Positions 1-6,058 of a stretch of DNA of 6,074 nucleotides are shown piece by piece. The notes beneath the pieces were generated by a model. The model ran no database searches and was not told where the DNA came from. It saw only the letters and a list, made by a program, of their open reading frames with translations. The stretch spans positions 1 to 6,074 of the forward strand of contig JAISXJ010000185.1 of NCBI GenBank assembly GCA_031270565.1, given 5' to 3'. The position numbers and the translations under genes are program-made. The DNA comes from Prevotellaceae bacterium (lineage in GTDB: Bacteria > Bacteroidota > Bacteroidia > Bacteroidales > Paludibacteraceae). Each line of letters starts with the position of its first letter. Position 1 is the first letter of the stretch.

Positions 1-48
1 TTGGTTTATTTCAAACTCGCTTGGGCGTTCTTTCTTTTTGCGTCCCAT
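1..48 (-). CDS. N-terminal fragment of a leftward gene, possibly 23S rRNA (uracil-5-)-methyltransferase RlmD
   Basis: An ATG on the minus strand at 48 opens a frame that runs off the left edge of the window, giving the 16 residues MGRKKKERPSEFEINQ. A good Bacteroidota-type promoter lies about 25 bases upstream, which supports a real gene start with a short leader. There is no clear Shine-Dalgarno; the bases before the ATG are A-rich (AACAGTAACCAA), as is common in this phylum. The basic start M-G/A-R-K-K-K resembles, from memory, the N-terminus of Bacteroidota RlmD/RumA-type methyltransferases, which continue into a TRAM domain and then a SAM-dependent methyltransferase domain. Sixteen residues cannot prove this, and other lysine-rich N-termini are possible. 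The start is supported by context; the product name is a guess. Confidence 0.5.
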   Translation of the reverse strand, partial: MGRKKKERPSEFEINQ

Positions 49-72
49 TTGGTTACTGTTTTAGATTCACTG

Positions 73-104
73 CAAAGGTAAAATATTTTTCATAGCACCT
101 CAAA
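73..104 (-). promoter_or_regulatory. Bacteroidota-type promoter for the gene starting at 48
   Basis: Read on the minus strand, TTTG (104-101) is followed by a 20-base spacer and then TACCTTTG (80-73). This matches the Bacteroidota housekeeping promoter pattern TTTG / TAnnTTTG. Transcription would begin near 66-70, giving a leader of about 20 nt before the ATG at 48. The -33 TTTG lies inside the 28-bp repeat at 92-119. Confidence 0.75.
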
Positions 105-119
105 AAAAGAATTAACCAA
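92..119. repeat. Left copy of a perfect 28-bp inverted repeat
   Basis: This stretch, starting ATAGCACCTC and ending GAATTAACCAA around an A7 run, is the exact reverse complement of 5956-5983. I aligned the two base by base; the match ends with a mismatch on each side (91 and 120). The two copies bracket the tamB-DUF3078 operon, about 5.8 kb apart. This copy supplies the -33 TTTG of the leftward promoter. Whether it is a regulatory site, an interspersed repeat or a recombination site cannot be decided from this window. Confidence 0.9.
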
Positions 120-129
120 TAATTTTTTT

Positions 130-162
130 TAGAGTATAGTTTTTAGAGTTTAGAGTTTAGTT
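130..162. repeat. Left outer arm of an imperfect 33-bp inverted repeat
   Basis: The arm is built of TAGAGT-type units (TAGAGTATAG, TTTTTAGAGT, TTAGAGTTTAG). It matches the reverse complement of 335-367 at 30 of 33 positions; each of the three differences is T or A in this arm where the reverse-complemented partner has G. The arm also contains short tandem units of seven bases. It forms the outer layer of a nested structure filling most of the 3' intergenic region of the operon. AT-rich TAGAGTGTAG-like repeats are, from memory, frequent in Bacteroidales intergenic DNA. Confidence 0.85.
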
Positions 163-191
163 ATTGGCTACGCCGAGGGTTGTTTCGTGTC

Positions 192-298
192 ATCTGTGTT
201 CTATTTTTTATTTTTGAACACTGATAACGCAGATTAGACGTGATTTTCACAGATAGAAATCTGGTGTTAATCTGTTAAATCTGTGTTATCTGTGTTCT
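192..298. repeat. Inner inverted and direct repeats (ATCTGTGTTCT family)
   Basis: Positions 216-235 (GAACACTGATAACGCAGATT) are the reverse complement of 278-297 at 18 of 20 positions, with a 42-base loop. The sequence ATCTGTGTTCT also occurs twice as a direct repeat, at 192-202 and 288-298. Within the loop region, CACAGATA (248-255) is a perfect complement of TATCTGTG (287-294), offering an alternative fold. The inner repeat is centred near 256, almost the centre of the outer arms (about 248), so the two layers are nested. No open reading frame or RNA gene is recognisable here. Confidence 0.8.
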
Positions 299-318
299 GT
301 TTTTCCTTTGATATTTAT

Positions 319-330
319 GCCCTAACGGGC
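319..330. repeat. Small GC hairpin GCCC-TAAC-GGGC
   Basis: A perfect 4-bp stem with a 4-base loop lies in AT-rich intergenic DNA, 57 bases past the stop codon of the DUF3078 gene. On the minus strand the six T residues (336-331) come before the stem rather than after it. It therefore does not have the layout of an intrinsic terminator for the operon. It may be part of the surrounding intergenic repeat. Confidence 0.55.
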
Positions 331-334
331 AAAA

Positions 335-367
335 AACTACACTCTACACTCTAAAAACTACACTCTA
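335..367. repeat. Right outer arm of the imperfect 33-bp inverted repeat
   Basis: The arm carries ACTACACTCTACACTCTAAA-type units and pairs with 130-162 at 30 of 33 positions. It begins about 20 bases past the stop codon of the DUF3078 gene, so it would lie in the 3' untranslated part of the operon transcript. There, together with the other arm, it could fold into a long stem. That it acts as a terminator or mRNA stabiliser is only an inference; no U-tract typical of an intrinsic terminator follows 130 directly, although an A8 run in the minus-strand transcript (from the T8 at 123-130) does. Confidence 0.85.
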
Positions 368-386
368 CATTCTGACAACTGACACC

Positions 387-1397
387 TCAAAAACTATATC
401 CCAAGCCAATGCCGAAATTCGTCTTGAACTGCACCATTGCCCGCACCCTGCCTGACGCATCGGCAATCATCACCGCATCGTAATATTTTAACGATGTTCC
501 CAGCGTAATGTTCAACATTTTAAGCAGCTGATACGATATGTGCACATCCCAATCGACGTCAACATTTCCGAAAGGTTTGTGCGTGTACGGCGTAAAGAGG
601 GTGAGAGAGGAGATTATTTTAAGATTCTGATACTGATAGTTGACTCCCCCCTTGAATGTTGCTCCAAAAGCCGAGAGATGGTTTTTGTCGGGTGCAATGC
701 CGTAGGATTTTCTGAGCAGAGAATCGGTCGCCGTCGAGATGCGCCCCGCTATCGGAGAGAGATAGAACGAAAATATGGAGGACGGCTTCCAGTCAATACC
801 AAGCGATATATCGGTATAGGAGGGCGAAAGCCAGGTAGATGTATATATTTGCGTATCAACGCCGTCAACAACCTTATAGTCGTAACCTCGCGTGTATTGC
901 GATTTGAACACACCCAACACCGTCAAATACCAGTGCGGTTTAAATTCATAGCCGAACTTGCTGGAGAAATTGAGCTTGTCGTTTGTTTTACGCCATGTAT
1001 ATGTGGTTTTGTCTATGTAGGTTAGTCCAAAATCCGTGTCGAGATTGCTCTCCCATGCCATATTTTTTTTCTGATAACGTAATGTCAGATTGGCGTTCAC
1101 TACGCCGCCTGCGGTGTTGTTTCCGCCGGCAGCCCAGTTCCGTAATCCCGTCAGCGAGGAATTAAGTCCTACTACTCCCGAAAATTTCCAACAGCTTGGT
1201 TTTGCTGTGGTATCGGCGCTATTCTCCAGCGAGGAGATGAGCGTCCCCGAACCGGATATGGTTGTGTTGACCACCGACGAAACAGTGGAGGCTACCTTTA
1301 ATGTCTGTTGCGCAATGGAATCGTTAACGGTTTGACCTGTCAGAGAGAAACAACTGAACAGCCCCATACTGACGAACATAATTGTTTTTTGTATCAT
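387..1397 (-). CDS. DUF3078 domain outer-membrane beta-barrel protein
   Basis: This 336-residue protein belongs to the Bacteroidota DUF3078 family, whose exact function is unknown. Residues 1-22 form a signal peptide (MIQKTIMFVS then a hydrophobic stretch ending LTGQ), with cleavage likely around TGQ. C16 follows Leu-Phe-Ser, a poor lipobox, so a lipoprotein is less likely. A serine/threonine-rich linker (about 25-66) leads into the barrel. Family marks include W70-K-F-S-G, the LTGLRNWAAGGNNT motif at 82-95, the KTNDKLNFSSKFGYEF stretch near 137-152 and GYDYK near 171-175. Alternating hydrophobic strands run to the end, and the last residue is Phe (GLGYSF), a typical BAM-recognised barrel terminus. 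I chose the ATG at 1397 because it starts a clean signal peptide 28 nt after the tamB stop; the longer in-frame extension to 1601 overlaps tamB and encodes a basic, non-family sequence. The start lacks a Shine-Dalgarno and is preceded by A-rich sequence. It is probably co-transcribed with tamB. Confidence 0.9.
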   Translation of the reverse strand: MIQKTIMFVSMGLFSCFSLTGQTVNDSIAQQTLKVASTVSSVVNTTISGSGTLISSLENSADTTAKPSCWKFSGVVGLNSSLTGLRNWAAGGNNTAGGVVNANLTLRYQKKNMAWESNLDTDFGLTYIDKTTYTWRKTNDKLNFSSKFGYEFKPHWYLTVLGVFKSQYTRGYDYKVVDGVDTQIYTSTWLSPSYTDISLGIDWKPSSIFSFYLSPIAGRISTATDSLLRKSYGIAPDKNHLSAFGATFKGGVNYQYQNLKIISSLTLFTPYTHKPFGNVDVDWDVHISYQLLKMLNITLGTSLKYYDAVMIADASGRVRAMVQFKTNFGIGLGYSF

Positions 1398-1425
1398 TAT
1401 TTTTATTTGGTTATAGTTATAGCAA

Positions 1426-4400
1426 TTAGTGATTAGTAGTTGTATGCTTACGTTTTTTATCCTTTTTCTTTTCGTTTTTTCGTGTTTTGTTGCCTTCACG
1501 GGCAGCGTTTTTCCAGTTTTGCCACAGGTCGGCAAGCGAATCGAAATTCTCACGGTAAACAATACCGATGCCCTGTGTCGTGGGCGCTTCCTTAAACTCA
1601 TTATAATCCGTTGTGTGCGTGTATGCCTTAGCGCTCAACTTGCCCGACCGAATCAGTTTATATTCCACATCAAAGTCGCCAATGAACTTTGAAGAAGACA
1701 GTTTATCGTCGCGATAGCCAACATTTCCGTTAATCATTATTCGCCCGTTCGGCGAATAGGCAACACTCACCTCATACTCATTGCTGCGCGTTTCGCCTTC
1801 GCTTGTTGTGCGAAAATTAACGCCAAAATCCCATCCCTCAAACAGCTGCGACGCCCAGTTGTTGAGCTGTGCCGACAACGTCGAAGAGACCACAGAAAAA
1901 ACATCGTTCTGCCCCAGTGTCGTCCGTTGCAAATTGTCGGGAGTATAAAATTTGTTCATAACCATTAGATAGATGATTTCGTTCATCATCAATTCGTCGG
2001 TATTTACCGCATTCTTCAAGGCGCGGTTCAGCTCTTCGTCCGAGTTCGGCAGATTCAAGTTGAATTTGATTGTCGGCTGCATCAGGTTTCCACGCAGGTC
2101 AAGCAGACACTGCACCACCACCGATGTCCTGTTGGCGTTTGACAGAATTGCCTCATCCAGCACATCTGCCAGCGATGCCGTCGTCTGGTAGAGGGCATTA
2201 ATATTGATGGTAGGATTGGTTGGGTCGCCGCTCCAAACCAGCGTGCTACCGTCCGATACCCTAAATTCGCGCCGCAACGCATTCTGAAACGTAAAGATGT
2301 ATTTTCCCTGCTGAATGGTGTATGTCCCGTGTATTTTCAATCCTTCCTTTTGGGGATTGTAAATAATTCTCAGGGTACCGTCGCCGGTGCCCGAAAGCAT
2401 ATCGCCCGACTGTGAGTCAATGATAATGGCAGCTGCGGCATTTGTATTGACGTTGAGCGTCAGGTCGATGTTCAGTTCATTCGAGCCTGCCGGTTTCTCT
2501 TTTTGCTGTGATTTTGTCTGTATGCGATGTACCTGTGGCGTTTTTTCAACGAATGTTATAAAAGTATTGTCCGTTGCCGAATAGTTGGCGTCGATGGGAA
2601 TAACGATTTTTGTGTTTGGCTCTGACGTCAGGTTGCAAAGAATGTTCACACGTCCCTCATATCCCGAAATGGTGGCAGTGCCTGTTGCATAAGCCTTTCC
2701 GTAGAAATTTTCTCCCGTTTCCTTTCCGGTGTTAAGCGCCAGCATATTGTTGGCGGTAATGCCAATATTGAAAACGATGTCTTTAAAATAATGGTGTTTT
2801 AATTCCCCGTTGACAACGCCTGAATGTCCCTCACCGTCGGTGATGGCAATGTTGTCAAGTATTATTTTATCCTTAGTCAAAATAATGGAATCCTCAAACA
2901 GGACAGAGGCGTTCAGATAGTCAATGCCCACACGTCCGTCCGTTACGAGCGCTTTGGTTTCCACGAGAATGGTTGAGGGTTTTGTCCTGCCGTACACGTG
3001 CACATTACCCGTGCCGTAACCGCTTTCGATATTGATAATGTCTTTTGTAAAGGAATTGATGAATTGCAGGTCAAGTTTTTTTGCGACGCCTTTCAGGTCA
3101 AGAGAATCGTTTGGAAAGAAGTAAGCCCCTTCGATGACGGCAGCCGTATCCGTTTTGTCCGGCATAACGACACCGTTAAAAATAAGCCCCATACGGTCGT
3201 TATCAAAGTCGGATGTGGCATGAACATAGCCCAGCAACGCTTCGTTGAAGACGAAGTTTTCGGTCATGACATCGGCAATCAGAACAGGCTTTTCAAACAG
3301 TTGCGAGATGTCAGCCTTGCCGGACACCTGTCCGCCAAACGAAACGTTTGATTTGTCGGGCAGCAGATCGCTGAGATAATCCAGACTAATGTCCTTAAAT
3401 TCGATGTGCAGCCTGTCGGTCTCCGAGTTTGAAATTTTTCCGTCAACGAGTATATGCTGATTAAATCCGGAAATGGAGAGATGGTCTATGTCTATCCATT
3501 CGAGATTTGTGAGAATGGTTTTACAACTGATGTCCCACGATGTGCTGTTGAACAACATTTGTGTAGGGAGAATACCGGTATGAATGTAAAGCGAATCATT
3601 TTCCAGAAACAGGCGCGTTTGTGCGACGACTTCGCCGGCATGCCTCTCTTTCTGCTGCCTGTCATGCCAGATAATGTGTGTGAATGCCGTATCCCTGCTC
3701 AATGCGATATTCAGATTTACGTCAAACGTATCCACACCGGCATTTGTAACGGTGTTTGCTCTGACCATTATCTGGTTATCTACATTATAACAGCGAAGCG
3801 CCGATTCGTTGAAACGGCGTTTGCCATATTTCAGTATCGGGATGTTCAGTTCGGCGTTAAAACACTGACAGTCGTCGTTGTAGAAGCCGCTGAGCATGGA
3901 CTGCTCTTCAGTGAACCATGCCAGTTCCAGTGTTCGGCAAAGGGTTTCGGTCGGCGCTATTGTAAAATAAAAACGCATATCATTGTCAAACGGTTCCTGA
4001 TGCCACACCGGTTTAAAATTCTCGGTCTTTTCCTGTAAAATGGGCAAATAACGCTTTACAATCTGCATAAAGTTATCCGGAAGCGTTGCAAGGCGATAGT
4101 TGCCCGAAATATTTCCGTTAATCACAGGCGATTCCACCGTTGTCAGCGTACCGTCTTTGACGCTGTGTGATTTGATTAGCAGACTGTCCAGAAAATAGCT
4201 GTTATGATGATTTTTTATCTCCACCGCACTTATTTTAATCGTTCCCACAATCTGTTCAAGCCGTTCCGCTTCAATATTAACCGTCATTGTCAGCGAAGCT
4301 TCGAGGTCGGGATAGGTTTTGATAAGTCCGAGTTCATACGGCTTCAAGTGTTTGATGGAGGCTTCAAAACACAGTTTGCGCACTTTTTCCTGAAAGTCAA

Positions 4401-5916
4401 CAGTGCCGTTAAACTGCAATTCGCCATTTTTATCCCTGATGTCGATGATGCCGTTGAAAATATTTTTTGCCAACATACCATTAATGGAAAGGTCGTAATA
4501 GGTATGATTTTGATAGGTTATGGCTGAGATAACAGCCTGTGCCTGCGTTTCAAGTGGATTTCCGGCGCTTTTCCGCGCTGAAACCTGCATCTCGAAGGCA
4601 ACAGAGCCTAATCCGCTGCCGGAAGGCGTAATGGCAGCCAGATCCAACCCGTTTGAATGGATATACCCGACAACTTCGAGATCTTCAAAATTATTGGAGG
4701 CGCAAAGCGTAACATCGGTTTTGACCGTTCCAATGCCTGTTTTAAGCGTCCCGTCAAGGGTCATTCTGTTGAAACTGCCTGTCAATTTGCCGCTGTAGGT
4801 ACAGCGCTTCACGTTGTGGAGTTCCTTTGGCATGACGACAGGTTTTTGGGACAGGTTGGCAATGATGTCCTGAAGGCTTGACATGGTTACATTGAGATGG
4901 TTAATGCGTGCCGACACAAATGTTTCGTCTATATGCGGCAAGCCTGTAACGTGCGCGTTGCCATTGAGGGCAATCTCGCCATAACGCAAGTCCAGATGCG
5001 ACATATTTACATTGTCGAGCGACCCGCTAACGGTGCCTTCAATGGCAACGCCCTGTCTGAAATGCTTGAGCGGTGTATAAAACGCCTCCAAATCGGCGCC
5101 TACAATGGTGGATGGTGCAATATGCGCAAAAAATGTTACCCGTTCGATGCTGTCGGTAATGGTGTGAAAATCCGGATAGCGGAAGTGGACGGTGTCTATT
5201 GTTACCGTTGTTTCAGGCAGCAGAAGTTGCGTTTGGGAGAAGAGGCTCACGCTGTCGGTAATGGTAAATTTCGTGTGAAAATCTCTTACGTTCACGCCGG
5301 ATGCCTCTTTAAAACTCAATGACCGAATGATACCCTGCCAGTGTTTTTCTTCGATATTATCAATCCGCATCTCAGACTGCAACTCCGAGAGGCGGATATG
5401 TCCGGCATCGAACTTTCCGGAGGCTTTGGAACTGTTCGGCAACTGTGAATCGAAAAACAGTTGCCCGTCATTTATTTTAACAAGGTCAATATGGTAGGAA
5501 AATGGCGACTTTAGTGTGTCGTCTATCTGTTCGGAGAAAAGAAATGCCAGATTCGACTGCCCCAGACTGTCAATTGCCACGCGAAACTGCGGCGATTCTA
5601 ATATTATTCTCCGCAGATTAATCTCCTTTCGGAGCAGCGCCGGCAGATAAAAACGGGCATTCACCGTCTGAACGGCAATCAGCGTATCGCCATTCTGGTC
5701 GGACATATAGACATCTTCCAGCACAAGTCTGTTCAGCAGTTGCCAGTCAACATGTCCGATACGCACTTCCGTATGCAGTGTTTTTCCCAGATGTTCGGTC
5801 AAAAGCGACACCGCATAACGTTGTACAGGACTGATATTAAGCAATAAAAAAGGGGCAATCATCAGGGAAAAGACAATCGCAAGAGAAATAAGTGCTATGT
5901 GAAGTGATTTTTTTAT
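1426..5916 (-). CDS. tamB: TamB-family translocation/assembly module protein (AsmA-like, DUF490), non-ATG start
   Basis: TamB-like proteins are inner-membrane-anchored, periplasm-spanning beta-rich proteins linked to outer-membrane protein insertion and phospholipid transport. From an ATA at 5916 the protein has about 1496 residues, a normal length for Bacteroidota homologues. Residues 1-26 (KKSLHIALISLAIVFSL, then IAPFLLL) form the membrane anchor. The AsmA-like N-terminus follows, with SPVQRY and the family stretch TEVRIGHVDWQLLNRLVLED, leading to GDTLIAV. The middle is a long repetitive beta-strand region. The DUF490/TamB C-terminal domain spans roughly 1000-1465 and includes GDGTLR near 1178, a GKYIFTFQNAL stretch and FRVSDGSTLVWSGDP near 1200-1230, and EGWDFGVNFR then GIGIVYRENFD near the end. 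A lysine-rich tail (NEKKKDKKRKH) closes it. No ATG, GTG or TTG lies between the in-frame stop at 5929-5931 and the ATG at 5862; that ATG would remove most of the anchor. The product is certain as a family; the start is unsettled. It is the first gene of the probable operon. Confidence 0.93.
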   Translation of the reverse strand: MKKSLHIALISLAIVFSLMIAPFLLLNISPVQRYAVSLLTEHLGKTLHTEVRIGHVDWQLLNRLVLEDVYMSDQNGDTLIAVQTVNARFYLPALLRKEINLRRIILESPQFRVAIDSLGQSNLAFLFSEQIDDTLKSPFSYHIDLVKINDGQLFFDSQLPNSSKASGKFDAGHIRLSELQSEMRIDNIEEKHWQGIIRSLSFKEASGVNVRDFHTKFTITDSVSLFSQTQLLLPETTVTIDTVHFRYPDFHTITDSIERVTFFAHIAPSTIVGADLEAFYTPLKHFRQGVAIEGTVSGSLDNVNMSHLDLRYGEIALNGNAHVTGLPHIDETFVSARINHLNVTMSSLQDIIANLSQKPVVMPKELHNVKRCTYSGKLTGSFNRMTLDGTLKTGIGTVKTDVTLCASNNFEDLEVVGYIHSNGLDLAAITPSGSGLGSVAFEMQVSARKSAGNPLETQAQAVISAITYQNHTYYDLSINGMLAKNIFNGIIDIRDKNGELQFNGTVDFQEKVRKLCFEASIKHLKPYELGLIKTYPDLEASLTMTVNIEAERLEQIVGTIKISAVEIKNHHNSYFLDSLLIKSHSVKDGTLTTVESPVINGNISGNYRLATLPDNFMQIVKRYLPILQEKTENFKPVWHQEPFDNDMRFYFTIAPTETLCRTLELAWFTEEQSMLSGFYNDDCQCFNAELNIPILKYGKRRFNESALRCYNVDNQIMVRANTVTNAGVDTFDVNLNIALSRDTAFTHIIWHDRQQKERHAGEVVAQTRLFLENDSLYIHTGILPTQMLFNSTSWDISCKTILTNLEWIDIDHLSISGFNQHILVDGKISNSETDRLHIEFKDISLDYLSDLLPDKSNVSFGGQVSGKADISQLFEKPVLIADVMTENFVFNEALLGYVHATSDFDNDRMGLIFNGVVMPDKTDTAAVIEGAYFFPNDSLDLKGVAKKLDLQFINSFTKDIINIESGYGTGNVHVYGRTKPSTILVETKALVTDGRVGIDYLNASVLFEDSIILTKDKIILDNIAITDGEGHSGVVNGELKHHYFKDIVFNIGITANNMLALNTGKETGENFYGKAYATGTATISGYEGRVNILCNLTSEPNTKIVIPIDANYSATDNTFITFVEKTPQVHRIQTKSQQKEKPAGSNELNIDLTLNVNTNAAAAIIIDSQSGDMLSGTGDGTLRIIYNPQKEGLKIHGTYTIQQGKYIFTFQNALRREFRVSDGSTLVWSGDPTNPTININALYQTTASLADVLDEAILSNANRTSVVVQCLLDLRGNLMQPTIKFNLNLPNSDEELNRALKNAVNTDELMMNEIIYLMVMNKFYTPDNLQRTTLGQNDVFSVVSSTLSAQLNNWASQLFEGWDFGVNFRTTSEGETRSNEYEVSVAYSPNGRIMINGNVGYRDDKLSSSKFIGDFDVEYKLIRSGKLSAKAYTHTTDYNEFKEAPTTQGIGIVYRENFDSLADLWQNWKNAAREGNKTRKNEKKKDKKRKHTTTNH

Positions 5917-5925
5917 ACCCTTGAG

Positions 5926-5930
5926 CCTTT
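5926..5930 (-). promoter_or_regulatory. Candidate ribosome binding site AAAGG that would fit an ATA start of tamB
   Basis: On the minus strand AAAGG lies nine bases before the ATA at 5916, the place where MKKSLHIALIS would begin if that codon were ATG. A second purine stretch (AAGGG, 5922-5918) is too close to the codon to act well. No comparable site lies upstream of the ATG at 5862. This favours translation starting at 5916, but SD sequences are weakly used in this phylum. Confidence 0.4.
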
Positions 5931-5938
5931 AATTTCTG

Positions 5939-5946
5939 CAAAGGTA
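5939..5946 (-). promoter_or_regulatory. -7 element TACCTTTG upstream of tamB
   Basis: TACCTTTG on the minus strand matches the TAnnTTTG -7 consensus and is identical to the -7 element at 73-80; both are followed by CAG. Transcription would begin near 5932-5936, leaving a leader of about 16-20 nt before 5916. No TTTG or TTG lies 18-21 bases upstream; that region reads A-rich (AAAAGAATTAACC) within the inverted 28-bp repeat. The promoter therefore appears to lack a good -33 element. Confidence 0.6.
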
Positions 5947-5955
5947 CGCCTTTTT

Positions 5956-5983
5956 TTGGTTAATTCTTTTTTTGAGGTGCTAT
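5956..5983. repeat. Right copy of the perfect 28-bp inverted repeat
   Basis: This is the exact reverse complement of 92-119, running TTGGTTAATTC, T7, GAGGTGCTAT on the plus strand. It lies nine bases upstream of the tamB -7 element, whereas the left copy lies eleven bases from its own -7 element, in the opposite orientation relative to it. On the plus strand its TTTG (5971-5974) points out of the operon to the right, but 20 bases on there is TCAGTGTC rather than TAnnTTTG, so no rightward promoter is evident. Confidence 0.9.
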
Positions 5984-5995
5984 AAAAAGAGTTTT

Positions 5996-6018
5996 CAGTG
6001 TCACTGCCTGAAAGGCAG
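5996..6018. repeat. Two overlapping palindromes, CAGTG-T-CACTG and CTGCCT-GAA-AGGCAG
   Basis: A 5-bp palindrome (5996-6006) shares its last three bases with a 6-bp perfect hairpin (stems 6004-6009 and 6013-6018, loop GAA). On the plus strand the second hairpin is followed by AATTTT, and on the minus strand a T5 run comes about 20 bases later (after TGACACTGAAAACTC). It could be a weak terminator for a gene lying off the right edge, or part of an intergenic repeat; neither can be settled here. Confidence 0.5.
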
Positions 6019-6029
6019 AATTTTCATAA

Positions 6030-6058
6030 CCGCATACAAGCGATAGCGCAGTTTGCGG
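6030..6058. repeat. Imperfect hairpin CCGCATAC ... GTTTGCGG at the right edge
   Basis: Eight-base arms (6030-6037 and 6051-6058) pair with one mismatch around a 13-base loop, AAGCGATAGCGCA. From memory, hairpins of this kind with an AAGCGAAGCGCA-like loop are scattered between genes in Bacteroidales genomes. The stretch 5932-6074 otherwise shows no gene: the short open frames on both strands here lack family features, and the rightward one has only a GTG at 5998. Confidence 0.5.

Noticed and set aside
319..336. GCCC-TAAC-GGGC hairpin with adjacent A6/T6 as an intrinsic terminator of the operon
   Set aside because: On the operon strand the T run precedes the stem instead of following it, and the stem has only four pairs.
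383..393. CACCTCAAAAA, an 11-base match to part of the 28-bp repeat, over the stop codon of the DUF3078 gene
   Set aside because: The match is short, partly a homopolymer, and does not extend into the distinctive ends of the repeat; it is likely chance.
540..1025. Plus-strand open frame of 161 codons antisense to the DUF3078 gene
   Set aside because: Its arginine/cysteine-rich composition is that of a reverse-strand shadow; no domain, start signal or promoter supports it.
1398..1601. N-terminal extension of the DUF3078 frame by 68 residues to an ATG at 1601
   Set aside because: It overlaps the end of tamB in another frame, encodes a basic sequence unlike the family, and would bury a clear signal peptide that starts at 1397.
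3454..4038. Plus-strand open frame of 194 codons antisense to tamB
   Set aside because: It is the longest antisense frame but lies wholly inside a clearly conserved tamB, with no recognisable motif; the same applies to the other plus-strand frames at 2998, 4204, 4520 and 4897.
5939..5941. TTG at 5941 as the tamB start, joined to the frame by a slip in the A7 run (5913-5907 region)
   Set aside because: A one-base loss in the A run would link it to the anchor, but the TTG is part of the -7 promoter element and so lies upstream of the expected transcript start.
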